A DNA stretch of 64,000 nucleotides from the NCBI GenBank assembly GCA_034620365.1, contig JAQGEQ010000094.1:124001-188000 (forward strand). The letters run 5' to 3'. This document shows positions 25,740-36,750 of this stretch, piece after piece. The translations under genes and the position numbers were made by a program. Source of the stretch: Pegea sp. RAD2-039 (Eukaryota > Chordata > Thaliacea > Salpida > Salpidae). The notes below the pieces were generated by a model, which had not been told where the DNA came from, made no database searches, and saw nothing but the letters and a program-made list of their open reading frames with translations. Positions within the stretch are counted from its first letter, which is position 1; each line of letters begins with the position of its first letter.

Positions 25740-26345
25740 TCAAATAGATGACGTCTCATTATCTACTCTAATCGTTTCATAACAACCTCGACTAGTAAAG
25801 TCATCATCTGATTTTTTAAAACTTGAATTCAAATCAGTATAACAATATCTATCAACTTCGTCATCAACTTCGTCATCAACTACGTCATCAACTATGTCAC
25901 AACTACTTTATCACCTACGTCATCACTGACGCCATCAGAATTTTTAGCACAAAATAGTTTTCTTGTAAAATAATGTTGTTGATTAATACTGATCAAATCA
26001 GGTTTTGTATAAAAAATTTTATCTTCACATTTTTGATGACTATTAATTTGAGATGTCATCATCAATTCGTATATTTACAAAATTTTCAAATTCTGGATGA
26101 TCTTATTCACCAATATTGATATCATCAGGATCTGTATAAACGTTTTCTTCAACAGTTATGTGGTGATTATACAAACCAGTGTTGACGTCATCAGCTACAT
26201 TATCATAAACGACATTGGATTGTTGCTGAATTTTAGCCAAATTTTGCTTTTTCATTAAACATTAAACCTGAAAAGCCATAAAAATAATAAATACAAATAG
26301 GACAATCGAAAAAAATGATAAGCCGAAGATATTTTCTCTTTTCCC
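25740..26345 (-). pseudogene. broken single-pass receptor: membrane segment and tyrosine-motif tail
   Basis: On the minus strand an open segment ending at about 26276 reads GKRENIFGLSFFSIVLF plus VFIIFMAFQ, a membrane helix. A 42-base intron (GT...CAG) follows, then a phase-0 exon QQSNVVYDNVADDVNTGLYN with ENVYTDPDDI, ending in TAA. Beyond it, further pieces of the same kind follow in shifted frames: DKIFYTKPDLI, and DRYCYTDLNSS preceded by a short tandem repeat of GATGACGAAGTT. The recurring acidic YTDP-like and YxNV-like motifs resemble cytoplasmic tails that are tyrosine-phosphorylated to recruit SH2 proteins. With at least one stop and two frame changes the tail is broken unless it truly ends at the first TAA, in which case a short functional tail is possible. 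No extracellular domain was found. Confidence 0.45.
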
Positions 26346-26423
26346 ATCAACATGAATTTCTTTTTCAAAAATCTCTCAAGTATCAGCTAATGTCCTATCT
26401 CCATCAGTGGTTGTATTTCTCAG

Positions 26424-26595
26424 TCAAGACTTACAAACATCCTGATACAACAGATCAATATGAAACGCCGATGTGTCTTGAAAGATGAATAGATGATGAT
26501 CAACAATCAGATGATTACAATGAAAATTTGGATTTAGAACCAGCTCTTAATGTGTGTTTACATAAAACAAGATGTCAAATAAGCAAAAAAAAATA
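26424..26595 (+). pseudogene. second tyrosine-motif tail, plus strand
   Basis: After an acceptor-like TTTCTCAG the plus strand reads KTYKHPDTTDQYETPMCLER, then TGA, and in a neighbouring frame IDDDQQSDDYNENLDLEPAL and on to TAA. The YETP and DYNENL motifs resemble SH2-binding sites, as in the minus-strand tail next door. No membrane segment is attached on this side. Probably the relic of a related receptor lying head to head with the previous one. Confidence 0.35.
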
Positions 26596-27108
26596 AAGAT
26601 TTACTTACAAAGAATTACTCACGCTACTTAGCTAAACGGATAAAACCAAAAACATCATTTTTATTGTCTTTGATGAAGCATTTGTAAAAATCAAAAAGTT
26701 TTGCAAAGGAACTTAAATTAAAAAATAAATAAAATTAAAAAATGATTTCTTTATATTCATATTTATTTCATCAGACAAAATATAATTCAACTTTTTTTGA
26801 ATAGAAATTAAAATAATTAGAAATTGTTTGTAAATCTTAAAATATAGTTCAATCTAAATATTAAACACAGATTATTGGAAAAAAAATTTTAAAAGTTTTA
26901 GCGAGAACCAAATGAATTATATTTTAAAATGTATTTTATTTCAAATTATAACTAATATTAATCAATAACTATTTACCTTTTTGTATATAAAAAAACTCAC
27001 TTGCCAGTCACTAACCAGGTAGTTTAGGACATTGTATGAATATGTAATATTGATTATTATATTAAAAAACATTTATAAATTAATTATTATTATAATTGCC
27101 AAAATGAA

Positions 27109-27180
27109 CTCCCCGTCGGGGAATCGAACCCCGGTCTCCCGCGTGACAGGCGGGGATACTCACCACTATACTAACGAGGA
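27109..27180 (-). tRNA. tRNA-Asp (GTC)
   Basis: 72 bases, full cloverleaf: acceptor TCCTCGT/ACGGGGA, anticodon loop CTGTCAC with GTC, T-arm CCGGGGTTCGATTCCCCG. No intron. A TTTT terminator follows at 27101-27104. It lies 9 bases downstream of tRNA-Ile on the same strand; identical in the other arm (36679-36750). Confidence 0.97.
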
Positions 27181-27189
27181 CACAGAACA

Positions 27190-27263
27190 TGGCCAGTACG
27201 GGGATCGAACCCGCGACATTCGCGTTATTAGCACGACGCTCTAACCAACTGAGCTAACCGGCC
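27190..27263 (-). tRNA. tRNA-Ile (AAT)
   Basis: 74 bases, acceptor GGCCGGT/ACTGGCC, anticodon loop CTAATAA with AAT, T-arm CGCGGGTTCGATCCCCG. There is no T-run between its 3' end and the tRNA-Asp 9 bases on, so the two may be transcribed together. An identical copy lies at 36596-36669. Confidence 0.97.
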
Positions 27264-27589
27264 ACGAGCGACCATCTCAAATTTGTAACTTATTCCAAAT
27301 ATTTTTACTATATTTGAAACTTATTCTTTCTAGGAAATTAAATGGAAAAGTTGAAATTGTTTTCTTAAATTCTCTGATTTCATCCAATTTAAAATATTTT
27401 TAAGTGACATAAATAAAGAACTATAGGTTAAATAATTACATATACTTTATATGAAGTAGATACCTTTATATTATTGAGACAATCTATTTTACTAAATAAT
27501 AATTTTGAAGTTTATCTTATTCTGTTTCTTAATACTAATTTTGTCCAATTTAGATTTAAAAATTTATTGAAATCATCAAATCATTGTCG

Positions 27590-27790
27590 AAAATTATGAA
27601 CATCGTCTCAGCTTCTTCAATTTAGATATTTTGGAAATTCGACGAATTAAATCCAACTTAATTCTTATTTTCAAAATTATCCACAATTTAATTGACCTTA
27701 AATTTGATGCTTTCTTTTCCATTAGTCCTTCCTTCAAGTTATATCAGCTCATTACGACACTCATTAATAAGCTCATATCACCTGATATTT
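27590..27790 (+). mobile_element. LINE fragment (RT C-terminal part) in the left arm
   Basis: Reads on the plus strand as the C-terminal RT region of the main LINE family (FNLDILEIRRIKSNLILIFK, IIHNLIDLKFDAFF). Matches 8100-8290 of the long copy and is duplicated in the right arm at 36070-36275. It therefore predates the inverted duplication. Confidence 0.75.
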
Positions 27791-27991
27791 AGGCTCAAAG
27801 GCTTACGCAAACATAGCGACTGAAGATGAATAAGATAGCGCGTCACCAACAGCTATTACGAAAGAAGAAATAAGAAAGATGGAAAATATTTCATAACAGT
27901 AAAGATTTGGTTAAGATTCGTAGTTTTGTGAGTGATATCAGACAATGAAAGTAAGCTTCAAGTAAAAAAGAGGTTAGAAAACGTTCTAAAT

Positions 27992-28160
27992 TCAATAAAC
28001 ATCAAAACTTGTGCGTAGTATGTACATTGTTCTCAATTTGAATTTCAGCTCCTTGATTTTTTCAAAGTATTTTTTAATGAGCTTTTCAAATTCTTTTGAT
28101 GTTATTCCTAATGCACCAATCACAACTGGAAGTATTTTAGTATTCACTTTCCATCTTCGG
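27992..28160 (-). mobile_element. retroelement ORF tail (VVIGALG type), left arm
   Basis: The minus strand reads WKVNTKILPVVIGALGITS, then KEFEKLIKKYFEKI and a TGA at 27992. The ...IPVVIGALGT... tail is familiar at the C-terminus of many invertebrate non-LTR retrotransposon ORFs. Only the last 55 or so codons remain. The plus-strand open frame over the same bases is a shadow. Confidence 0.5.
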
Positions 28161-28523
28161 ATCTTAATTTCTTTTTATTTGGATTTTCTTTACTTTCTAC
28201 CTTCCTATTCATTTTTTAGAATTTTTTTCAAAATTAATTAAACTTTGAGCTAATTTATTAAGTTCAATCTGCTTTAAATTTTTTACTTCTTTAAAAGTTC
28301 GAATTTCTTATTTAAATATAAACTAATGAATCTGCTGTTTAAAATTAAACTAAAACTTGATAAAATAATAAATATTTTACAAAGAATAACATTTATTTGT
28401 AAACGAGAAATCCATTTACAAACAACATTTAACTCGACAAAACTTTTCAAAATACATGAAATTTGTTTATTTGTTTATCAGCAGATCTAAAAAATATATT
28501 TCCAATTCAGTTCCATCATTCAA

Positions 28524-29844
28524 CTACATCTTCTGAAAATGAAAAATTAAATAAATAAACAGAAGTTTTATTTTCAGTTAAAATTAAATGATAAAAGCAG
28601 AAATTTTATAAAATGTTTTAAATTGATTTTTATATTGTTAAAATGGTATTTCACAAAAATAGGGCTTCCAAGTTAATATAATTTTAAAATAAATAAATCA
28701 TATAAAATATCAATTTTTAATTTACATTTGCTTACACATCCAAAAGTAAAAACTCGAATCAGAAAGTTTCTAAATCTCTTCTTTTTCTGCAAAATAGTTT
28801 ATTACATTTATTATTTGACTTATTTCATGTTAGAAAAGCAAATAATATTAATTTAGAAAAATGAAATTCAGAGAAATCAAAACTTTTTGTATGGAAATTA
28901 ATTGCTTCAATTTTCTTTAAGATAATTTTACATCATGTATTAGTAACAAGTTTTATTGTATAGTGTTAGTGTTGAATATTTAAATTTATATTTAATATTA
29001 TGTATTAATCTTCACTTACAGATAATTTTTTGATGGCATCTTTCTTGATTGTGTTAACTACGTTGGCCTGCATTGAATAATTTACTACTTAATTTGAGAA
29101 GTATCAAATTTTAATATAAATATTAACTTATTAACAATAATTTCAGTCAGATTTATATCTAAATGATAAACATAAATTAAATAACAAAACTTACCGGTTT
29201 GCTTTCAACATTTATATTCTTAGGTTTTTCATCTGGAAAATTTTGATCCTGAATAAATTGATTAAGATTTATATGAAGTTGAGAGTAAAAATAATATCAT
29301 TTTTATTTTGAAGACATAATTTATAAAGTTTGTCTAAAGTAGTGACAATAGTTTTATTAGTTTAATTTTCTTACAGAAATATCAAATAGAATTAATATTT
29401 AAATCAGATAAAAACTTATCAAGTAAAAGTAATATAATATCAACATTAAATCACAACTAACTGGTTTGCTTTCAACATTTTGAATATTTTTATTATCATC
29501 TACGCTTTGCTTCTGAAAAATTAAAATAATAATTATTATTTTTTGCAAACACTAGATTAAAAGCAGCAGAATTACAAACATTTAAATATTAAATAAAATT
29601 TTCTTTTAAATTTCAAAAATTTTACTAAAAATAAGAATTAGTTTGATTAATTTAACAACAAATTGAAGTTAAATAAAAAATTTAGATCAGAATAAATTAT
29701 TTCAAATATTTTAATTGAAAAAAAAAACTATTTTGTATTCAACTTAAATAATTCATAAAAACAAAATAAATCAGTTTATATCAAATTAATATTTACCAAA
29801 ACTGGATTCACCAAATTATTGCTGGTTTCTCCGCTATCGGTTTC
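28524..29844 (-). CDS. headless 3' half of the micro-exon gene (left arm)
   Basis: Six micro-exons with good splice sites on the minus strand: 29797-29844 (ETDSGETSNNLVNPVL), 29462-29512 (KQSVDDNKNIQNVESKP), 29195-29248 (DQNFPDEKPKNINVESKP), 29020-29067 (ANVVNTIKKDAIKKLS), 28736-28786 (KKKRFRNFLIRVFTFGC) and 28524-28532 (KM, stop). Exon sequences are the same as exons 12 and 16-20 of the right-arm gene. All are phase 0 at both ends, so any start exon set with phase 0 could be joined. No start codon or 5' exons exist on this strand; the spacer that could supply them now faces the other way. It could be dead, trans-spliced, or expressed after spacer inversion. Confidence 0.7.
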
Positions 29845-30172
29845 CTAAAAAATACAATTTTATCTTTTATCTTTTGAAAGTAGCAAAAATGAAATGAATT
29901 ATTTGATATTTTTACAAGAACATCAAGTATTTAATTTAATAATTATAACTTGGAACAAAATTATAACTAAAAAAGTATATATTTATATATTTATAAACTT
30001 AATAAACACAATGGCTAATTATTTAAATCAAAAAATTACATTTAAATAAATACTAACATTGAATCTTAGTTTAAAGTAAACTAAACTTAAGATTTGTTTT
30101 TCTTTAACACATCATAGCTAGAAAGAAATATATTTTATTCAAATTTTATATTTGTGTCTCTGTATAACTGAT

Positions 30173-33077
30173 GGTAAACTAAATAGTTAAACTGATAGTA
30201 GTAACTTTCATTTACTACTCATATAGGTGCTTCACTGTGCGTGACCGGTTTATGCTAATTTATATATACTAAAAGTATTTCAAGAGAGCCTAGAGACTGA
30301 TTATGAAAAGTTTGAGAACCAGCGACCTTAAGATTAGAGGTAAGCTCTTCAACTAACTGTTTGTAAATACATTATTAGCTTTGTCTTTACTAATTATTAT
30401 TATGAGAGAATTGTAGTACATCACTTTAGGTTATTTAATCAAATAATTTTTACAAAAATAATTTTTAGTTTTGGTTGATGAGTTGTTTAAAATGATTTTA
30501 TAAAAATGATTTCACTGAAAGATAAATAAATATTCAATTAATCAAGATAACTAATTTTTTTAATGTTAATAACGAGCTAACTTGAATTATTTTGACAACA
30601 ATATTAGCATTTATGACGTAATAACCAATTTTTCATAACTCACTTGAAAAAAAGTTTTTCTTTTAATTGTCTACTTTATTGAGGTTTGTACATCGCTCTT
30701 TTAAAACTTAATTAAATTAAAATAAATAAGTAAATCTTTTAAAGTTTTTAATTATATTTGAGAATTATGAGATATTCTTGATTAAAGTATAAATTTAGAT
30801 AGTTACTGAATAACTTAATATCAATTTATACTTTATATTATAATTTAAATGGAAATTATGCAATTACTCTATTTAATTTTAATATTTGGTTCGGCTATTT
30901 TGAAATAGCAAACAAAACTATTAGTTATCTTAAATTGTTTCTTTGAATAGTTTCAAATGTTATTAAGTCGTTTTAGTTTGCTGTTATCTTAAAATATGCA
31001 AAAATATTACAATATATTTGTTATTTTTATCGCTAAAACTGACTAAGTTAATTTTAAAACTTTATAATTAAAAAGTAGTTGTCAAAATCAATTTTATGTC
31101 TTGCTATTTACAATTATCTTTTCATCAGATAGAATTATTTATTTTTCGAGATGAATAAGCGACTAGACTTACTTGGTAAGTATTTTTCAATCTAACATTT
31201 TCTTTATTAACCTTGTAATAAATTACAAGTAACATTAACACTTTGTAGTTCATGAGTAAATATTATTATTTTGATTTTAGATCATACTATGGAAGTTCAT
31301 TTATTTGAAGTGAATCACCTACATTTAAACGAAATCTATTTTCAACTGGTAAGTAAATAAACTTGTTAACTTTATTAATATAACTTTTAAATAATTATTG
31401 TAAAATAAATAACAAGTTTGCTTTGATTAAATTGACTAATTTTTTATTGTTTTCAGCCAAAATTAGTATTATTTGAAATATCAACTTTTGGTAAGTTTTC
31501 TTTAGTTTTAAATGAATATATTTTAAATAAAATGTCTTAATGCAACTGATAATCAGTTTTTAAAACTAAATTTTTCGTTTTAAGGTAAATTTGAAGAAAA
31601 AGAGTGTTCAGGTTAGAGAATTAATTGATTCTAATTTCTCACATTAACGTATAAAATATTTTAGAATTTTTTCAACGAAATATCCTTAACCTGCAACAAT
31701 GGAAATGGTTGTTGGTAAATTGATTTATTTTAAATATCAATTCATTATTCCGTCAAAAACTGTTTTTAAAATTCAAAATATTTATTATTTAAGTTCATTT
31801 AGTTGTTTAAATCAATAAATCTTTGAATAATTGCTTTATATAATTTAGAGATTCTGTTAACATACAAAATTAATTTCTGATTTTATTTTTAGTTGGAGTA
31901 CATGAAGCACTTAAGTAAGTGTAGTAGACAAAAAAATTTTTGTTTTTCTGAATTATTGAATTTAAGCTGATTTTTTAAACTTGTTGCTTTATGATTATAA
32001 TTTTATCTATTTTGTCATTCAAATTGTAGAATTTTAAATCTTAATACAAAATTGAAATTATTTTCAGTTGTTAATTCAGTTGTTGTTGGAAAAATTGTTG
32101 AAAATGCTATTGACTGCAATACAGTGAGTTAATTAAACACTTTTCTTTACTGATAACACTTGCTTGTCTTTTGTAGTAGTTTTATAACTGATTTGTAAAT
32201 AGATTGTTAGCTTTTTATCAGAAATCATTTGGTTTATCCTTAATTATACTAAATGTAAATTAATAATTGATAACAGCTGGCTGAATTAGTTATTACAGTT
32301 TTTATTTAACTCAATTTCTTATAGAAAACCTCATCAGTTGTTGAAGTTATTGAAGAAGAAAATGAAATTGTAAATATTTACCTTTGATATAAATTATATA
32401 AAAAATATCAAAACTTATAAAGATATTTATTTAGGCTTTTATATATATTAAAAAAGGATAATTTTTAATAATTAATCTTTAATAAAACAATAATGGTCAT
32501 ATGAAATTTAAATCAGTTTAACATCAAATATTTATTAAAGTTTCAATACTCTTACAAAAAAATGCTTAAAGTAGAAGTAAAAAATCTAAACATAAAAATA
32601 TCTTTCAGTTGTCTGATTCGGAAGATGATGATGATTCGATAGCTTCCAGCGTGAGTTTCTATTTCTTCTAATTTCAGTCTGTTGTTGATTCTAATTTAAA
32701 ATTATTTTATTCAAGATTATTGAGGCAGTTTTAGAATTGGCCAAAATAAACGAGAATAAAAAAGATTTAATGGTGAGATTAGATTTTGAAAACTTAATTA
32801 TAAAATAAATGTAATATTAACTTTCATTTAAATCGTTTATTTGTAACAGGAGAATGTAGAAGATAATAAAAGCGAGACGTCTTCACTTACATCAGTATCT
32901 TCGATGGTAAGACTATTACCAAGAAATCATTTGTTTGTTAAATTGATTTTAATAATTGATGTGAAGCAAAATATTACTTCTTTTGCTGCTTCACTTGCAT
33001 TTGTCTAATTTGAGTATCGTCCACTTTTATTGTATAAAATAATAATGATTTTAGTTTTATAAGGACAAAACATTTAT
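30173..33077. other. unique spacer of the inverted duplication
   Basis: 2.9 kb between the arms, present once. It holds exons 1-11 of the micro-exon gene (31151-32906) and its presumed promoter. The 980 bases before exon 1 contain no obvious TATA box. A short frame at 30849 (MEIMQLLYLILIFGSA) resembles a signal peptide and ends in a weak GTTCGG donor with the same phase as exon 1, so it could be an alternative first exon; this is weak. Confidence 0.6.
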
Positions 33078-35335
33078 ATCAGTTATACAGAGACACAAAT
33101 ATAAAATTTGAATAAAATATATTTCAATCTAGCTATGATGTGTTAAAGAAAAACAAATCTTAAGTTTAGTTTACTTTTAATTAAGATTCAATGTTAGTTT
33201 TTATTTAAATGTTATTTTTTGATTCAAATAATTAGACATTTTGTTTATTAAGTTTAATATATACCTTTTTAGTTATAATTTTATTCCAAGTTATAATTAT
33301 TAAATTAAATACTTGATGTTCTTGTAAAAATATCAAATAATTTATTTCATTTTTGCTACTTTCGAAAGATAAAAGATAAAATTGTGATTTTTAGGAAACC
33401 GATAGCGGAGAAACCAGCAATAATTTGGTGAATCCAGTTTTGGTAAATATTAATTTGATATAAACCTGATTTCTTTTGTTTTTAGATATAATTTTGCCTT
33501 CTTACAAATTATTTAAAATATTTATTTATGATTTTAGATTGAAAATGATGAAATAAAGAGTGAAGTGACTTCGATATTTTCAGAACCTGATACAGTAAGT
33601 AAAAAATGATTATTTCTATTTCTTCTTCTATCTAAAAACAAATTTCTTTGAATTTAAATGTTAAGAGTGGTATAAATATAGTTGTTAAAGATCTAAATAC
33701 TAATTACTGATGTAATTATTCAATAAATTTTTGTAGGATATAGAAAATGATTGGATTGAAACTGGTTTAATTGCTTTCAGACAAAGAGTAAATTATTTTA
33801 ATTTCTTTTCAACAACTTACTAAATTGTCATATAACTACATTAGAAGATAAAATAGTTTATTCATTTAAAAGATGTGAAATAAGTTTTACAGATTTAAAA
33901 CTTTTAGATTTAACTTCGATTTTTACTTAACTTATTAAAACAAACTTTCATTTGTATCAAATTTTTGGCGTAAAACAAAATATTATTTAAAAGCTAAAAC
34001 TTATATTTATTAGGAAACCGATAGCGGAGAAACCAGCAATAATTTGGTGAATCCAGTTTTGGTAAATATTAATTTGATATAAACCTGATTTCTTTTGTTT
34101 TTATGAATTATTTAAGTTGAATACAAAATAGTTTTTCTTTTCAATTAAAATATTTGAAATAATTTTTACTGATCTAAATTTTTTATTTAACTTTAATTTG
34201 TTGTTAAATTAATCAAACTAATTCTTATTTTTAGTAAAATTTTTGAAATTTAAAAGAAAATTTTATTTAATATTTAAATGTTTGTAATTCTGCTGCTTTT
34301 AATCTAGTGTTTTCAAAAAATAATAATTATTATTTTAATTTTTCAGAAGCAAAGCGTAGATGATAATAAAAATATTCAAAATGTTGAAAGCAAACCAGTT
34401 AGTTGTGATTTAATGTTGATATTATATTACTTTTACTTGATAAGTTTTTATCTGATTTAAATATTAATTCTATTTGATATTTTTGTAAGAAAATTAAACT
34501 AATAAAACTATTGTCACTACTTTCGACAAACTTTATAAATTATGTCTTCAAAATAAAAATGATATTATTTTTACTCTCAACTTCATATAAATCTTAATCA
34601 ATTTATTCAGGATCAAAATTTTCCAGATGAAAAACCTAAGAATATAAATGTTGAAAGCAAACCGGTAAGTTTTGTTATTTAATTTATGTTTATCATTTAG
34701 ATATAAATCTGACTGAAATTATTGTTAATAAGTTAATATTTATATTAAAATTTGATACTTCTCAAATTAAGTAGTAAATTATTCAATGCAGGCCAACGTA
34801 GTTAACACAATCAAGAAAGATGCCATCAAAAAATTATCTGTAAGTGAAGATTAATACATAATATTAAATATAAATTTAAATATTCAACACTAACACTATA
34901 CAATAAAACTTGTTACTAATACATGATGTAAAATTATCTTAAAGAAAATTGAAGCAATTAATTTCCATACAAAAAGTTTTGATTTCTCTGAATTTCATTT
35001 TTCTAAATTAATATTATTTGCTTTTCTAACATGAAATAAGTCAAATAATAAATGTAATAAACTATTTTGCAGAAAAAGAAGAGATTTAGAAACTTTCTGA
35101 TTCGAGTTTTTACTTTTGGATGTGTAAGCAAATGTAAATTAAAAATTGATATTTTATATGATTTATTTATTTTAAAATTATATTAACTTGGAAGCCCTAT
35201 TTTTGTGAAATACCATTTTAACAATATAAAAATCAATTTAAAACATTTTATAAAATTTCTGCTTTTATCATTTAATTTTAACTGAAAATAAAACTTCTGT
35301 TTATTTATTTAATTTTTCATTTTCAGAAGATGTAG
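31151..35335 (+). CDS. 20-exon micro-exon gene, unknown acidic protein
   Basis: Every coding exon is 9-68 bases: 31151-31175, 31281-31348, 31457-31490, 31585-31611, 31665-31714, 31893-31914, 32068-32123, 32325-32369, 32609-32650, 32716-32772, 32850-32906, 33395-33442, 33538-33594, 33737-33787, 34014-34061, 34347-34397, 34611-34664, 34792-34839, 35073-35123, 35327-35335. Together about 299 codons. It starts MNKRLDLLDHTMEVHLFEVN with an in-frame TAG just upstream, and ends FTFGCKM, stop TAG. From exon 8 on, all exons are whole-codon (phase 0 both ends), so any can be skipped or duplicated without breaking the frame. The product is rich in Glu, Asp, Asn, Ser and Lys (ENVEDNKSETSS, SDSEDDDD), with two near repeats (exons 16 and 17 share NxxNVESKP) and a short hydrophobic stretch near the end. 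No family recognised. The architecture recalls schistosome micro-exon genes, but the sequence does not and no signal peptide is evident. The first 11 exons lie in the spacer, the rest in the right arm. Confidence 0.8.
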
Positions 35336-35705
35336 TTGAATGATGGAACTGAATTGGAAATATATTTTTTAGATCTGCTGATAAACAAATAAACAAATTT
35401 CATGTATTTTGAAAAGTTTTGTCGAGTTAAATGTTGTTTGTAAATGGATTTCTCGTTTACAAATAAATGTTATTCTTTGTAAAATATTTATTATTTTATC
35501 AAGTTTTAGTTTAATTTTAAACAGCAGATTCATTAGTTTATATTTAAATAAGAAATTCGAACTTTTAAAGAAGTAAAAAATTTAAAGCAGATTGAACTTA
35601 ATAAATTAGCTCAAAGTTTAATTAATTTTGAAAAAAATTCTAAAAAATGAATAGGAAGGTAGAAAGTAAAGAAAATCCAAATAAAAAGAAATTAAGATCC
35701 GAAGA

Positions 35706-35868
35706 TGGAAAGTGAATACTAAAATACTTCCAGTTGTGATTGGTGCATTAGGAATAACATCAAAAGAATTTGAAAAGCTCATTAAAAAATACTTTGAAAA
35801 AATCAAGGAGCTGAAATTCAAATTGAGAACAATGTACATACTACGTACAAGTTTTGATGTTTATTGAA
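35706..35868 (+). mobile_element. retroelement ORF tail (VVIGALG type), right arm
   Basis: Inverted copy of 27992-28160, reading WKVNTKILPVVIGALG on the plus strand and ending TGA near 35866. One base difference at the ACGTAGTATG/GCGTAGTATG site separates the arms. Confidence 0.5.
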
Positions 35869-36069
35869 TTTAGAACGTTTTCTAACCTCTTTTTTACTTG
35901 AAGCTTACTTTCATTGTCTGATATCACTCACAAAACTACGAATCTTAACCAAATCTTTACTGTTATGAAATATTTTCCATCTTTCTTATTTCTTCTTTCG
36001 TAATAGCTGTTGGTGACGCGCTATCTTATTCATCTTCAGTCGCTATGTTTGCGTAAGCCTTTGAGCCTA

Positions 36070-36275
36070 AATATCAGGTGATATGAGCTTATTAATGAGT
36101 GTCGTAATGAGCTGATATAACTTGAAGGAAGGACTAATGGAAAAGAAAGCATCAAATTTAAGGTCAATTAAATTGTGGATAATTTTGAAAATAAGAATTA
36201 AGTTGGATTTAATTCGTCGAATTTCCAAAATATCTAAATTGAAGAAGCTGAGACGATGTTCATAATTTTCGACAA
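36070..36275 (-). mobile_element. LINE fragment (RT C-terminal part), right arm
   Basis: Inverted copy of 27590-27790; same family as 7725-10745. Truncated at both ends. Confidence 0.75.
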
Positions 36276-36595
36276 TGATTTGATGATTTCAATAAATTTT
36301 TAAATCTAAATTGGACAAAATTAGTATTAAGAAACAGAATAAGATAAACTTCAAAATTATTATTTAGTAAAATAGATTGTCTCAATAATATAAAGGTATC
36401 TACTTCATATAAAGTATATGTAATTATTTAACCTATAATTCTTTATTTATGTCACTTAAAAATATTTTAAATTGGATGAAATCAGTGAACTTAAGAAAAC
36501 AATTTTTACTTTTCCATTTAATTTCCTAGATAGAATAAGTTTCAAATATAGTAAAAATATTTGGAATATTTTACAAATTTGAGATGATCTCTCGT

Positions 36596-36669
36596 GGCCG
36601 GTTAGCTCAGTTGGTTAGAGCGTCGTGCTAATAACGCGAATGTCGCGGGTTCGATCCCCGTACTGGCCA
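36596..36669 (+). tRNA. tRNA-Ile (AAT), right arm
   Basis: Same 74 bases as the left-arm copy, complete cloverleaf with A and B boxes. It is followed after 9 bases by tRNA-Asp with no T4 terminator between. Confidence 0.97.
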
Positions 36670-36678
36670 TGTTCTGTG

Positions 36679-36750
36679 TCCTCGTTAGTATAGTGGTGAG
36701 TATCCCCGCCTGTCACGCGGGAGACCGGGGTTCGATTCCCCGACGGGGAG
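36679..36750 (+). tRNA. tRNA-Asp (GTC), right arm
   Basis: Same 72 bases as the left-arm copy. A TTTT terminator lies at 36755-36758. Both tRNAs appear functional in both arms. Confidence 0.97.

Larger units (their letters stand above)
26908..30172. repeat. left arm of a large inverted duplication
   Basis: Reverse complement of 33078-36944 with only scattered base changes and small indels in the parts I aligned (for example TGAATATG against TGAACATG, and a shorter AT run near 27050). It carries the tRNA-Asp and tRNA-Ile genes, two LINE scraps and micro-exons 12 and 16-20. It lacks the roughly 620-base segment with exons 13-15 that the right arm has. The real differences between arms argue against a folded-read assembly artefact. 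Confidence 0.9.

Noticed and set aside
25850-25925. Tandem CGTCATCAACTT units as a minisatellite or CRISPR-like array
   Set aside because: Only about four imperfect 12-base units, in frame with Asp/Glu/Val codons of a receptor-tail relic; no spacers.
27032-27244. 70-codon plus-strand frame across the left-arm tRNAs
   Set aside because: It reads the complement of two functional tRNA genes; a shadow.
28011-28241. Matching 73-76 codon frames in both arms (28011-28241 plus, 35618-35839 minus)
   Set aside because: Antisense of the VVIGALG retroelement tail; present twice only because the arms are duplicates.
30849-30905. Signal-peptide-like frame MEIMQLLYLILIFGSA upstream of the micro-exon gene
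   Set aside because: The phase would fit exon 2, but the GTTCGG donor is weak and a stop follows closely; kept only as a note.
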